DNA of 64,000 nt, from the NCBI RefSeq assembly GCF_002245355.1, contig NZ_NOWF01000012.1:1-64000 (forward strand), in the 5' to 3' direction. The translations under genes were made by a program, and so were the position numbers. This DNA is from Paludifilum halophilum. GTDB taxonomy: Bacteria; Bacillota; Bacilli; Thermoactinomycetales; DSM-45169. Position 1 is the first letter of the stretch. Each line of letters begins with the position of its first letter. The notes under the pieces are model-generated. The model was not told the DNA's origin. It searched no databases and was given only the letters and a program-made list of their open reading frames with translations. Below, in pieces: positions 34,271 to 43,181 of the stretch.

Positions 34271-35524
34271 CTATGAAAAGTGTTTCATACGGATGGCGGC
34301 GAAGGTGTGCAACAGAATTCCGGTTCCTGCCAGGATGAACGCTACCACAGCCATCTTCCAGCCGATCCAGGGCAACTGTTCAGCGAATCCGATCCACCCT
34401 GAATCCGGAATTTGACGCAGAAAGGCGGGTACAGCGGCGTCAGAGGTGAGAATGTACTGGGATATCGGCTTCCAGAGAATCAGGGTAACCCAGCCCGCCA
34501 AAAACCCGTGGATGACCCGGGCGACAAAATAGGGCGTATACCGGATATCCGTTTTACTGAGCAGGCTGGCTACTTGGGCGTGAACGGAGAAGCCGCTCCA
34601 AGCGGTGATCGCACCGACAATGGCGATCTTGTATGCCATCTCAACCGTGGGAGGGGCTTGGGAGGCGATTTGGGCTCCCAGCGTAATTTCAAACATACCT
34701 GAAATAACGGAGGAGGCCAGTTCCGCAGGGAATTGGATCCAGTGGAACAGTCCGCTGATCATGGTCGCCAAAAGACCGGTAATCCCCACTTCTCCCAATA
34801 CGTCGATGATGACAGAGAACATGATGATAAAGCCCCCGACCAGCATCAGGCTGTTAAGCGAAGAGGTGATGGCATCTCCCATCAGCTGTCCCAGGCTGCG
34901 CCCGTCTTCCAAACGGGCTTTGTGCATCGCTTTGAGCGCCCTCCACAGGAAAAAGCCGCTTTCCTTTTCAGGCGGGGGGGTTACAGGGCCGGCCGGTTCG
35001 TGAAACCGCATCAAAAGACCCAAGAGAAAGCTGGATACATAATGGGCGATCGCGATCGCCACGCCCAGACCGACATCGTGAAAGAAACCGACAGCGACCG
35101 CTCCAAACATGAACAAAGGGTCGGCGGTATTCGTAAACGAAACCAAGCGTTCCCCCTCTGTTCGAGAAATCAGTTTTTGTTCCCGCAGCCGGGCGGTTAA
35201 CTTGGCCCCGATGGGATATCCGGAGGCCAACCCCATCGCCATGACGAAGCCGCCTGCCCCCGGAACGCGAAACAGAGGGCGCATCAACGGTTCGAGCAGG
35301 ACCCCGAGAAAGTGAACGACGCCGAAACCCATCAGGATTTCCGAGGCGATAAAAAAGGGCAGGAGAGCGGGAAAGACGACATCCCACCAAACTTTCAACC
35401 CTTTCAGGGAAGAATTGAAGGCCTGTTCCGGGTACAAAATCATGGATAAGACGAGAAACAACGCGACGATGCCGAAGCCGACGGAGCGAAGCTGGCTGTG
35501 GAGGACTGTGTTTGTTTGCCGCAT
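34271..35524 (-). CDS. ylbJ: Sporulation integral membrane protein YlbJ
   Basis: A 417-residue nucleoside-recognition-domain membrane protein with about eight membrane segments. It has FPALLPFFIASEILMGFGVV, GGFVMAMGLASGYPIGAKL and AITAWSGFSVHAQVASLL, typical of YlbJ, a SigE-controlled spore-envelope protein in Bacillus. ATG 35524 follows GGGAGGA at a spacing of 6; the 13-codon longer frame is less likely. It is reversed relative to coaD and ylbK, as in Bacillus. Confidence 0.93.
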   Translation of the reverse strand: MRQTNTVLHSQLRSVGFGIVALFLVLSMILYPEQAFNSSLKGLKVWWDVVFPALLPFFIASEILMGFGVVHFLGVLLEPLMRPLFRVPGAGGFVMAMGLASGYPIGAKLTARLREQKLISRTEGERLVSFTNTADPLFMFGAVAVGFFHDVGLGVAIAIAHYVSSFLLGLLMRFHEPAGPVTPPPEKESGFFLWRALKAMHKARLEDGRSLGQLMGDAITSSLNSLMLVGGFIIMFSVIIDVLGEVGITGLLATMISGLFHWIQFPAELASSVISGMFEITLGAQIASQAPPTVEMAYKIAIVGAITAWSGFSVHAQVASLLSKTDIRYTPYFVARVIHGFLAGWVTLILWKPISQYILTSDAAVPAFLRQIPDSGWIGFAEQLPWIGWKMAVVAFILAGTGILLHTFAAIRMKHFS

Positions 35525-35656
35525 CGAGATCCTCCCGTTCTTCATGGGTGGTTTTGATAACATGTCTACGCCGCAAGCACAAAAAATAGACCGCCTGTCT
35601 CTTTGTTCCTGTAACGGAGAATGGGGCGGGACGGATCTCGGAGAGGGGGAAGAGAA

Positions 35657-36460
35657 GTGGCCAGACCGAAGGTGGGGTTGGCTTTAGGCTCCGGGGGAGC
35701 CCGCGGGATGGCTCACATCGGGGTCATCAAGGTGCTGGAGCGAGCGGGAATCCCGGTGGACTTGATTGCGGGCAGCAGTATCGGCAGCTTCGTCGGCGTC
35801 CTTTATGCCGGCGGTTCGGACTTGGAAATGATCGAGCAGTTGGCGACCCATCTCAAGCGCAAGCATTGGTTGGATGTAACCGTACCCCGGCGCGGATTTA
35901 TGACAGGGGAAAAGGTGAAGGAGTTAGTCCGTCTGTTGACCCGGGGAAAAAACCTGGAAGAGTTGAGCGTACCGACTGCGGTGGTGGCGACGGATCTGGT
36001 GAAAGGGGAGCGTGTCGTCTTTCGGACAGGGCCGATCGATACGGCGGTAAGGGCGAGCGTATCCATCCCGGGTATTTTCGAACCGGTTCAATGGGAGGGA
36101 CGGACCCTGGTCGACGGGGGTGTGATCGATCGGATTCCCATCACCGTATTGGAAGAGATGGGTGCCGATCTGATCGTGGCTGTTGATGTCGTCCCCCGCG
36201 CTCCCGCCGTCCGGGTGGAAAATATCTTTGATGTCATTACCCAGACTTTAAGTGTCATGGAAAGGGAATTACTGAATCAGAGGCTGTTGGCCGCCGATAT
36301 CCTCATTCATCCGGACTTGGCGGATATCAGTGCAACGGCCTTCACCCGGGTTCAGGATTGCATTCGCCGGGGGGAAGAGGCGGCTCAACTCCAGGTAAAA
36401 CGAATCGTCAACTTGATTGAGAGCCGGGGAGGTGTCAAAGGGAATGCGGATTCTATATAA
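35657..36460 (+). CDS. Patatin-like phospholipase (YlbK/RssA family)
   Basis: A 267-residue alpha/beta hydrolase. The oxyanion motif GSGGARGMAHIG, the nucleophile elbow GSSIG and the DGG of the Ser-Asp dyad are all present, so it should be active. The GTG start follows AGGGGGAAG. Substrate unknown. It overlaps ylbL by 17 bases. Confidence 0.92.
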   Translation: MARPKVGLALGSGGARGMAHIGVIKVLERAGIPVDLIAGSSIGSFVGVLYAGGSDLEMIEQLATHLKRKHWLDVTVPRRGFMTGEKVKELVRLLTRGKNLEELSVPTAVVATDLVKGERVVFRTGPIDTAVRASVSIPGIFEPVQWEGRTLVDGGVIDRIPITVLEEMGADLIVAVDVVPRAPAVRVENIFDVITQTLSVMERELLNQRLLAADILIHPDLADISATAFTRVQDCIRRGEEAAQLQVKRIVNLIESRGGVKGNADSI

Positions 36461-37499
36461 CCGGTATCGTCCTTGGGTGATCGTAACCCTGGTCGCCCTC
36501 ATGGTTTTTGCGGTACTTTTCTTTGTCCCGGTTCCCTACTATATTGTCCAACCCGGTTCGGCGTTGGAAGTGAGGCCGATGATTCAGGTGGACCAGGCGA
36601 AAAGCGGGGAAAAAGGGGCCTTTATGATGACGACGGTTTCGATGAGAGAAGGGAATGTGCTGGGCTATCTGGCTTCCCAAATGAGCCCCTCCTTTGAACG
36701 GATCCCCAAAGGCGAAGTGTTGGGGAGAGGGGAAGATCCGGAAGAATATCAGCACCGGCAGGTGGAAATCATGGATCAGTCCCAGCAAAATGCGGTGATC
36801 GCCGCATTTCGAGAGATGGGGCGTCCGGTGCAGGAGAAGTTTTTAGGGGTTCAGGTTCTCCGTCTGCTGAAAAATATGCCCGCTCAAAACGTGTTACAGG
36901 AAGGGGATTTAATCTGGCGGGTAGATGGGGAACGGGTTCGGACAACCGAGGACCTGATCACCTATTTGAGTCATAAAAAGCCGGGAGATACCGTGGAAAT
37001 GAGGGTGAAGAGAAAGGATCACCTCTTGAATGAGGAAGTGACATTGGCCTCCCTGGATCCTTCCGGGGGCGGAGAACGAGCCGGTGTTGGAATTGAGCCG
37101 ATCACGTTGCGGAAAGTGAAAACCGACCCCGAGGTCCGTATCGACGCTAAGAAGATCGGCGGTCCCTCTGCAGGGTTGATGTTCACTTTGGAAATCATGA
37201 ACCAGTTGGAAGAAGGGGATCTCACCCAAGGTCTTCGGGTGGCCGGAACGGGTACGATCACACCCGCGGGGGAAGTGGGCCAGATCGGAGGCGTTCATCA
37301 TAAGGTGAGAGCGGCGGAAGCGGAAGGGGCGGATATCTTTTTCGTCCCTGCCGACGTCGATCCCCAGGATACCAATGAAAAGAGAGCACTGGCCACCGCC
37401 GAAAAGATCGGCACGGATATGAAGGTAGTTCCGGTTCGTACCCTGAGCGAAGCGATCGATTATCTGGAAGGGCGGGCGGTGAAGAAAAGAGCGTCATAA
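36444..37499 (+). CDS. SepM/YlbL-type PDZ and Lon-like (S16) membrane protease
   Basis: A 351-residue protein. One membrane anchor (PWVIVTLVALMVFAVLFF) is followed by a PDZ domain about 125-215 and a Lon-type catalytic domain with the Ser of GGPSAGLMFTLEI and the Lys of GGVHHKVRAA. ATG 36444 lies within ylbK behind GGAGG. The family cleaves signalling peptides or acts on membrane stress substrates; the substrate here is unknown. Confidence 0.93.
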   Translation: MRILYNRYRPWVIVTLVALMVFAVLFFVPVPYYIVQPGSALEVRPMIQVDQAKSGEKGAFMMTTVSMREGNVLGYLASQMSPSFERIPKGEVLGRGEDPEEYQHRQVEIMDQSQQNAVIAAFREMGRPVQEKFLGVQVLRLLKNMPAQNVLQEGDLIWRVDGERVRTTEDLITYLSHKKPGDTVEMRVKRKDHLLNEEVTLASLDPSGGGERAGVGIEPITLRKVKTDPEVRIDAKKIGGPSAGLMFTLEIMNQLEEGDLTQGLRVAGTGTITPAGEVGQIGGVHHKVRAAEAEGADIFFVPADVDPQDTNEKRALATAEKIGTDMKVVPVRTLSEAIDYLEGRAVKKRAS

Positions 37500-37509
37500 C
37501 CGGGGGGCA

Positions 37510-37539
37510 TTGACAGGGATGCTTCGGGTAGCATATAAT
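37510..37539 (+). promoter_or_regulatory. SigA promoter of yceD-rpmF
   Basis: TTGACA and TATAAT, both perfect, separated by 18 bases, 30 bases before the yceD start. Confidence 0.85.
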
Positions 37540-37568
37540 TACTCTGTTTTCATAAGGGAGTAGTCGAT

Positions 37569-38099
37569 ATGCTGATTTCGTTGCGGGAGTTAAACCAAAA
37601 TACCGGTCCGATCGAACGGGAAGCCTCGGTGGAGCTGAAAGGGCTGGAAAAGGAACACCCCGAACTGCTTCGAATCGAACCCCTGGAGGTGCATGTCACC
37701 GCCTGGAAAGATCGGGATCTGTTTCATGTTCAGGGAAAGCAGTCCACCACAGCTGAATTTCGCTGTTCCCGCTGCTTAACCTCCTTCGAGCAGAAGCTGA
37801 CGATGGATTGGTACGAATTGTTCAGTGATGAAGAGCAACGGGCGCAAGCGGATTCCGAGGAAGAAAGGGATGAAGAGATTCACTTTGCTCCTCCGGATCA
37901 ACCGCTTGATTTAACCCCGTATATACGAGAGGCGTTACTCCTGAGGCTCCCCTTTGCTCCTCTGTGTCGGGAGGATTGCCGAGGTTTGTGTCCGGAATGC
38001 GGAGTGGACCGCAATGTGGACACCTGTCAGTGCCGAACCGAGCGGATTGACCCTCGGTTGGCCAAACTGGAAGAGTTGTTGAAGCGGGATGAAGAATAA
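37569..38099 (+). CDS. YceD/DUF177 family protein (YlbN)
   Basis: A 176-residue protein with the conserved CSRCL motif in the middle and a Cys-rich tail (GLCPECGVDRNVDTCQC) that probably binds zinc. YceD proteins pair with rpmF across bacteria and are tied to 23S rRNA maturation. Its own strong promoter makes yceD-rpmF a short two-gene unit. Confidence 0.93.
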   Translation: MLISLRELNQNTGPIEREASVELKGLEKEHPELLRIEPLEVHVTAWKDRDLFHVQGKQSTTAEFRCSRCLTSFEQKLTMDWYELFSDEEQRAQADSEEERDEEIHFAPPDQPLDLTPYIREALLLRLPFAPLCREDCRGLCPECGVDRNVDTCQCRTERIDPRLAKLEELLKRDEE

Positions 38100-38144
38100 G
38101 CCCGCATCATTGGAAGTTGACAAGCCTGTCAAGGGGGTGAAAGC

Positions 38145-38318
38145 ATGGCAGTACCTTTTCGGCGGACATCAAAAACGCGCAAGCGCAAGCGTCGGACCCA
38201 TTATAAACTGACGGTTCCGGGGATGGTGCGTTGCCCGCAATGCGGCGAAATGAAACTGTCCCACCGCATTTGCAAGGAGTGCGGATATTACAAAGGATCC
38301 GAAGTTGTGGGTGACTAA
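38145..38318 (+). CDS. rpmF: 50S ribosomal protein L32
   Basis: A 57-residue protein ([20 protein letters not shown] at the N-terminus) with a complete zinc ribbon, CPQC at 30-33 and CKEC at 43-46. The ATG follows AGGGGGTGA. It ends at a terminator. Confidence 0.97.
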   Translation: MAVPFRRTSKTRKRKRRTHYKLTVPGMVRCPQCGEMKLSHRICKECGYYKGSEVVGD

Positions 38319-38344
38319 TGAAGAGAAGAATGGATCGTAAGCCG

Positions 38345-38380
38345 AGAACCAACAATGGATATTGTTGGTTCTTATTTTTT
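38345..38380 (+). terminator. Intrinsic terminator after rpmF
   Basis: AGAACCAACAA pairs perfectly with TTGTTGGTTCT around a short loop, followed by a T run. Confidence 0.88.
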
Positions 38381-38391
38381 GTCTTCGATGG

Positions 38392-38421
38392 TTGTCATGG
38401 ACCAGGTGAATCGGCTATACT
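38392..38421 (+). promoter_or_regulatory. SigA promoter of fapR and the fab operon
   Basis: TTGTCA and TATACT separated by 18 bases, just after the rpmF terminator and directly before the FapR operator. Confidence 0.7.
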
Positions 38422-38424
38422 GAA

Positions 38425-38441
38425 TTAGTACTTGGTATTAG
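38425..38441. promoter_or_regulatory. FapR operator
   Basis: TTAGTAC-TTG-GTATTAG is a 7-3-7 imperfect inverted repeat of the kind FapR binds (TTAGTAC half sites). It lies immediately past the minus-10, the position expected for autorepression released by malonyl-CoA or malonyl-ACP. Confidence 0.75.
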
Positions 38442-38473
38442 AATGTGGTATTAAAGGTGGTGACCGCTCCGCT

Positions 38474-39034
38474 GTGCGCTTGTCGAAAAAAGAACGGCAA
38501 AAAAAGCTGACATTGGCGCTGGAGGCTGAACCTTTTCTGACCGACGAGGAAATGGCTCGCCGGTACGGCGTCAGTATCCAGACGATCCGACTGGACCGGA
38601 TGGAATTAGGGATTCCCGAGTTGCGGGGGCGGATCAAATACATGGCCGAAAAAAATTTCGACCATGTCCGTTCCCTTTATCCGGAAGAGGTGGTCGGTCA
38701 GGTGACTGAGCTGAAACTGGATCACAGCGGGATCTCTCTGTTGGAAATCCGGGAGGAACACGTTTTCGCCCGAAACCGGATCGCTCGGGGTCACCACCTC
38801 TTTGCACAAGCCAATTCCCTGGCGGTCGCCGTCGTCGATGCCGAGGTGGTTTTGACGGCGACGGCGAGTATCCGTTTTATACGGCCGGTTCGCTTGGGGG
38901 AAAGGTGCGTGGCGAAAGCGTATGTGACCAAGGAGACACACCACCGCACTCAAGTGGACGTCCAAACGACTGTTGAAGAAGAGATCGTGTTTCAAGGGGT
39001 CTTTGATGTTTACCGTTCGAAGGAGGACTCGTGA
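38474..39034 (+). CDS. fapR: FapR, malonyl-CoA-responsive repressor of fatty acid synthesis
   Basis: A 186-residue protein. The N-terminal helix-turn-helix (TDEEMARRYGVSIQTIRLDR) joins a hot-dog effector domain (ARGHHLFAQANSLAVAVVDA), closely matching Bacillus FapR. I use GTG 38474 (MRLSKKERQ) as the start. It represses the downstream plsX-fab genes and itself until malonyl-CoA accumulates. Its stop overlaps the plsX start. Confidence 0.95.
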   Translation: MRLSKKERQKKLTLALEAEPFLTDEEMARRYGVSIQTIRLDRMELGIPELRGRIKYMAEKNFDHVRSLYPEEVVGQVTELKLDHSGISLLEIREEHVFARNRIARGHHLFAQANSLAVAVVDAEVVLTATASIRFIRPVRLGERCVAKAYVTKETHHRTQVDVQTTVEEEIVFQGVFDVYRSKEDS

Positions 39035-40032
39035 TGCGTATCGCTTTGGATGCCATGGGCGGCGATCATGCCCCCGAAGCCGTCGCGGAAGGGGCCTTTC
39101 AGGCGGCGAGGGAGTGGCCCGATACGGAAATCGTCCTGTTAGGACCGGAAGGGACGATGAATCCCCTGTTGAAGGAGCGGGTTTTACCCAATTTCACCCT
39201 GCAGGGAGTGTCGGAATGGATTGAAGCCGGGGAAGAACCAGTCAAGGCGGTACGTCGCAAGAAAAATTCCTCCATCGTCGTCGGTTGTCGGATGGTCAGG
39301 GAGTGTCAGACCGACGCTTTTATCAGTGCGGGAAACACAGGAGCGCTGATGGCGGCGGGACTTTTCGGAACCGGCCGGTTAAAGGGAATCGATCGTCCGG
39401 CTCTATCCCCTGTTTTTCCCACGATGACTGGAAAAGGCATGCTGGTGTTGGATGTGGGGGCGAACCCGGAAGCGCGTCCGGAACATCTGGAACAGTACGC
39501 CCTGATGGGCAGTATTGTCGCAGAGAAGGTGCTGGGTTATGAAAACCCCCGTGTCGGTTTGCTCAATATCGGAACGGAGGAAGGGAAAGGGACGGCGTTG
39601 ACAAAAGAGGCCTTCGGATTGATTGAGGGACTTCCCGTCCATTTCGTCGGAAACGTGGAGGCTCGGGATGCTTTATACGGTGTCTGCGATGTCTTGGTTT
39701 GCGATGGTTTCAGCGGGAACATCCTGTTGAAAAATACAGAAGGGGTGGCCAAGGCCATCTTCGATCGCCTCAAACAGGAGTTGACCCGGACGCCTTTTCA
39801 TAAGTTGGCGGCGGCCGTGTTAAAATCGGGTTTGAAGCGTTTTGCCGCGGAGATCGACTACAAGGAGCACGGCGGAGCTCCCCTTCTGGGGTTGAAGGGG
39901 CCGGTGATCAAGGCCCACGGCTCATCGGATGCCCGGGCCGTCTACAACGCGGTACGGCAGGCGCGCCTGTTCGTGGAGCAGGGTGTCATATCTCAAATTT
40001 CGGAGCAACTTAAACGCGTGGAGAGGGGTTGA
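39034..40032 (+). CDS. plsX: Phosphate acyltransferase PlsX
   Basis: A 332-residue enzyme that makes acyl-phosphate from acyl-ACP for phospholipid synthesis (ALDAMGGDHAPEAVAEGA; ISAGNTGALMAAG; CDGFSGNILLKN). ATG 39034 overlaps the fapR stop and follows AAGGAGG. Acyl-phosphate made by FakA/FakB would enter here too. Confidence 0.97.
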   Translation: MRIALDAMGGDHAPEAVAEGAFQAAREWPDTEIVLLGPEGTMNPLLKERVLPNFTLQGVSEWIEAGEEPVKAVRRKKNSSIVVGCRMVRECQTDAFISAGNTGALMAAGLFGTGRLKGIDRPALSPVFPTMTGKGMLVLDVGANPEARPEHLEQYALMGSIVAEKVLGYENPRVGLLNIGTEEGKGTALTKEAFGLIEGLPVHFVGNVEARDALYGVCDVLVCDGFSGNILLKNTEGVAKAIFDRLKQELTRTPFHKLAAAVLKSGLKRFAAEIDYKEHGGAPLLGLKGPVIKAHGSSDARAVYNAVRQARLFVEQGVISQISEQLKRVERG

Positions 40033-40038
40033 AGACGG

Positions 40039-41037
40039 ATGGGATCGGTGGGCATCATCGGAACAGGGGCCTATTTGCCCGAACGAGTTTTAACCAATGC
40101 GGATTTAGAAAAAATGGTGGATACCAGCGATGAATGGATCGTGTCCCGTACAGGAATCCGGGAGCGCCGGATCGCTTCTGAGGATCAGGCCTCTTCCGAT
40201 CTGGCGGTGGAAGCCGGCCGAAAAGCACTGAAGGCGGCGGGGATCACCGCCGATCAGCTGGATGTGATCATCGTATCGACTGTAACGCCGGATATGCCGT
40301 TTCCCGCGACGGCTTGTCTGGTTCAGGACCGGCTGGGAGCGGGCCAGGCGGCAACTTTTGACTTGTCTGCGGCTTGCACCGGTTTTATCTATGGTGTATC
40401 AACCGCATCCCAATTCATTGAGAACGGGGTGTACCGCTATGCCCTGGTGGTCGGTGTGGACTGTCTGTCCAAAATCACGGATTTCACGGATCGCAACACC
40501 TGTGTCCTCTTCGGCGACGGTGCCGGGGCGGCGGTGTTGGGTCCGGTGGAAGAGGGAAGCGGGTTTCTCTCTTTTGAATTGGGCGGCGACGGTTCCGGGG
40601 GTGATCTCCTGAAGCAGCCTGCGGGAGGATCCCGGATGCCGGCGACGGTGGAGACCGTGGAAAACCGGCTCCATTCTATCGCCATGAATGGGCGGGAAGT
40701 ATTCAAATTCGCCGTCCGAGTCCTCGGTTCTTCGGCGGAGGAAGCGCTGAAAAAGGCGGGGTTGAGCAAGGAGGACGTCGATTACCTGGTTCCTCATCAG
40801 GCCAATGTCCGTATCATCGATACCGCGGTGAAACGGCTGGGGTTGTCCCAGGACAAAGTCGTCATCAATCTGGATCGATACGGAAATATGTCTTCCGCCT
40901 CTGTTCCGGTGGCCCTGGATGAGGCTGTTCGGGCTGGCCGGATTCGAAAAGGAGATATCGTGATCCTCGTCGGGTTCGGCGGAGGGATGACTTGGGGAGC
41001 CACGGTATTGCAATGGACGATCGACTCCGTGCAATGA
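40039..41037 (+). CDS. fabH: 3-oxoacyl-ACP synthase III
   Basis: A 332-residue condensing enzyme that starts fatty acid chains from acyl-CoA and malonyl-ACP. The triad is visible: Cys in LSAACTGFIYG, His in VPHQANVRI and Asn in DRYGNMSSASVP. It sits between plsX and fabD as in enterobacteria; B. subtilis has its fabH genes elsewhere. Confidence 0.97.
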   Translation: MGSVGIIGTGAYLPERVLTNADLEKMVDTSDEWIVSRTGIRERRIASEDQASSDLAVEAGRKALKAAGITADQLDVIIVSTVTPDMPFPATACLVQDRLGAGQAATFDLSAACTGFIYGVSTASQFIENGVYRYALVVGVDCLSKITDFTDRNTCVLFGDGAGAAVLGPVEEGSGFLSFELGGDGSGGDLLKQPAGGSRMPATVETVENRLHSIAMNGREVFKFAVRVLGSSAEEALKKAGLSKEDVDYLVPHQANVRIIDTAVKRLGLSQDKVVINLDRYGNMSSASVPVALDEAVRAGRIRKGDIVILVGFGGGMTWGATVLQWTIDSVQ

Positions 41038-41071
41038 TGCGGTTGGAATACCGCTGTACATAGGAGGGACG

Positions 41072-42013
41072 ATGTTGGGTAAAACAGCGTTTTTGTTCCC
41101 GGGACAAGGTTCCCAGAAGGTCGGGATGGGAAAAGCGGCTTTCGATCATAATGCATCGGCCCGGGAATATTTTGAACGGGCGGACGAGGCCCTGGGAACC
41201 TCTTTATCCCGGCTTTGCTTTGAGGGACCTGAGGAAGAGCTCCGCCTGACGGTCAACGCGCAACCGGCCCTTTTGACAACCAGTATCGCTCTTTTGTCTT
41301 TGTTTGGGGATAAGGGGGTTCAGCCGGATGTTGTCGCCGGCCACAGTTTGGGCGAGTACTCGGCTTTGGTTGCGGCGGGGTCTCTCTCCTTCGAGGATGC
41401 TGTCCGTACCGTACGGCAGCGGGGACTGTTGATGGAGGAAGCGGTTCCCGCCGGAGAAGGTGCGATGTCTGCTGTGATCGGCCTGGACCGGGAGTCTGTG
41501 GACCGAATCTGCGAAACCGTCCGTGCCGAAGAAGGCGTGGTACAGCCTGCCAATTACAATTGTCCGGGACAGCTGGTCCTATCCGGGGAGCGATCGGCGG
41601 TGGAAACCGCCGGACAGCGGGCGAAAGAAGCGGGGGCTCGGCGAGTGCGTCCCCTGCCCGTAAGCGGCCCTTTTCATTCCAGCTTGATGAAGCCGGCCGC
41701 CCGGCGGATGGAAGCGGTACTCGATGAAGCGGCCTTGAAGGATGCGTCGATACCGGTGGTTGCCAACACATCCGCCCGTCCGGTTACGGAGGCGGAAGTG
41801 ATTCGGAGATCGCTGGTGAAACAGGTCGCTTCCCCGGTGCTGTGGGAAGACAGTATCCGTTGGATGTTGGATCAAGGCGTGGATACCTTTGTAGAAGTCG
41901 GCTCCGGCAATGTGCTGACGGGGCTGGTTCGTAAGATTCAACGGAGGGTGACTGCCGTCTCCGTGCAGGATGTGGATTCCTTTCATAAATATTTGGAAAA
42001 GATGGGTTTATAA
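41072..42013 (+). CDS. fabD: Malonyl-CoA:ACP transacylase
   Basis: A 313-residue enzyme that loads malonate onto ACP. FPGQGSQKVGMG and the nucleophile elbow GHSLGEYSALVAAG are present, with the catalytic His in PVSGPFHSSLM. The ATG follows AGGAGG. Confidence 0.97.
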   Translation: MLGKTAFLFPGQGSQKVGMGKAAFDHNASAREYFERADEALGTSLSRLCFEGPEEELRLTVNAQPALLTTSIALLSLFGDKGVQPDVVAGHSLGEYSALVAAGSLSFEDAVRTVRQRGLLMEEAVPAGEGAMSAVIGLDRESVDRICETVRAEEGVVQPANYNCPGQLVLSGERSAVETAGQRAKEAGARRVRPLPVSGPFHSSLMKPAARRMEAVLDEAALKDASIPVVANTSARPVTEAEVIRRSLVKQVASPVLWEDSIRWMLDQGVDTFVEVGSGNVLTGLVRKIQRRVTAVSVQDVDSFHKYLEKMGL

Positions 42014-42025
42014 GGAGGCATTCGG

Positions 42026-42766
42026 ATGCTAACCGGTAAAATAGCTATGGTTACCGGCGGTTCCCGGGGGATTGGCCGGGCGGTTTGTCTCAGCCTGGCG
42101 GAAGCGGGGGCCGATGTTGCCGTCGTTTATGCCGGCAACCGGCAAGCCGCCGAAGAGACGGTATCCCGGATCCGCGAGTCCGGCCGTCAAGCCCTGGCGG
42201 TCCAGGCCGATGTGTCTGACGCCGGACAGGTGGATACCGCCGTCAAACAGGTGATTCAGCAATTCGGTCGCATCGATATCCTGGTCAATAACGCCGGGAT
42301 CACCCGGGACAATTTGATCCTCCGGATGAAGGAGGAGGACTGGGACCGGGTTGTGAACACCAACTTGAAAGGGGTGTTCCTCTGTACCAAGGCGGTTACC
42401 CGTCCCATGATCAAGCAGCGTTCCGGACGAATCATCAATATCAGCTCCGTGGTCGGGGTTGTCGGCAACCCGGGTCAGGCCAATTATGTTGCGGCCAAGT
42501 CGGGTGTCATCGGTCTGACCAAGACGACAGCCAAAGAGTTGGCCAGTCGCGGAATCACTGTTAATGCCGTCGCTCCCGGGTTTATCGAGACAGATATGAC
42601 TGCTGAACTGGGAGAAGAAGCCCGGGAAGGGATGAAGGGACAGATTCCTCTGGCCCGCCTGGGTTCACCGGAAGATGTGGCGGCGGCGGTCAAGTTTTTG
42701 GCTTCCGATGACGCCTCCTATATGACGGGACAAACCTTGAACGTTGACGGCGGCATGGTAACCTGA
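42026..42766 (+). CDS. fabG: 3-oxoacyl-ACP reductase
   Basis: A 246-residue short-chain dehydrogenase. NADP-binding [16 protein letters not shown], the catalytic Ser in NISSVVG, Tyr and Lys in YVAAKSG, and the FabG-typical C-terminus [17 protein letters not shown] are all present. Confidence 0.97.
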   Translation: MLTGKIAMVTGGSRGIGRAVCLSLAEAGADVAVVYAGNRQAAEETVSRIRESGRQALAVQADVSDAGQVDTAVKQVIQQFGRIDILVNNAGITRDNLILRMKEEDWDRVVNTNLKGVFLCTKAVTRPMIKQRSGRIINISSVVGVVGNPGQANYVAAKSGVIGLTKTTAKELASRGITVNAVAPGFIETDMTAELGEEAREGMKGQIPLARLGSPEDVAAAVKFLASDDASYMTGQTLNVDGGMVT

Positions 42767-42819
42767 GTGGCGGCTTTACATCAGAGCCGCAACGGTATTA
42801 CTCGATTTTTTAAAAGACA

Positions 42820-42836
42820 TCTCGTATAATACGAGA
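42820..42836. promoter_or_regulatory. acpP minus-10 inside a 17-bp perfect palindrome
   Basis: TCTCGTAT-A-ATACGAGA is an 8-1-8 palindrome centred on the TATAAT at 42825-42830, about 20 bases before the acpP start. The minus-35 (TCGATT at 17 bases) is weak. A small hairpin (GCGGCT with AGCCGC) precedes it at about 42771-42791. It may be an operator for an unknown regulator. Confidence 0.45.
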
Positions 42837-42850
42837 GGGAGGTGAAGGAA

Positions 42851-43084
42851 ATGGCAGATACGTTGAACCGAGTACAGCGCATTATCGTGGATCGTCTGGG
42901 GGTGGACGCCTCCGAGGTGACTCCGGAAGCGGCGGTCAAGGATGACTTGGGTGCCGATTCTCTGGATGTCATGGATCTCATCCTCGAATTGGAGGACGAG
43001 TTCTCCATGGAGATTTCCGATGAGCAGGCTGAAAAAATCAACACGGTAGGGGATATCGTGAATTATATCGAATCCCGTTCCTGA
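42851..43084 (+). CDS. acpP: Acyl carrier protein
   Basis: A 77-residue protein with the phosphopantetheine site [19 protein letters not shown] 42851 follows GGGAGGTGAAGG. Carries growing acyl chains for the Fab enzymes around it. Confidence 0.97.
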   Translation: MADTLNRVQRIIVDRLGVDASEVTPEAAVKDDLGADSLDVMDLILELEDEFSMEISDEQAEKINTVGDIVNYIESRS

Positions 43085-43181
43085 GAGGTGACCAAGTCCC
43101 GTTTTTGTGACGGGACTTTCTACCTCTTTTCCAAACGACGCAACCCTCCCATTTTGTTGGTAGAAAAGGCGGTGAATGAAA

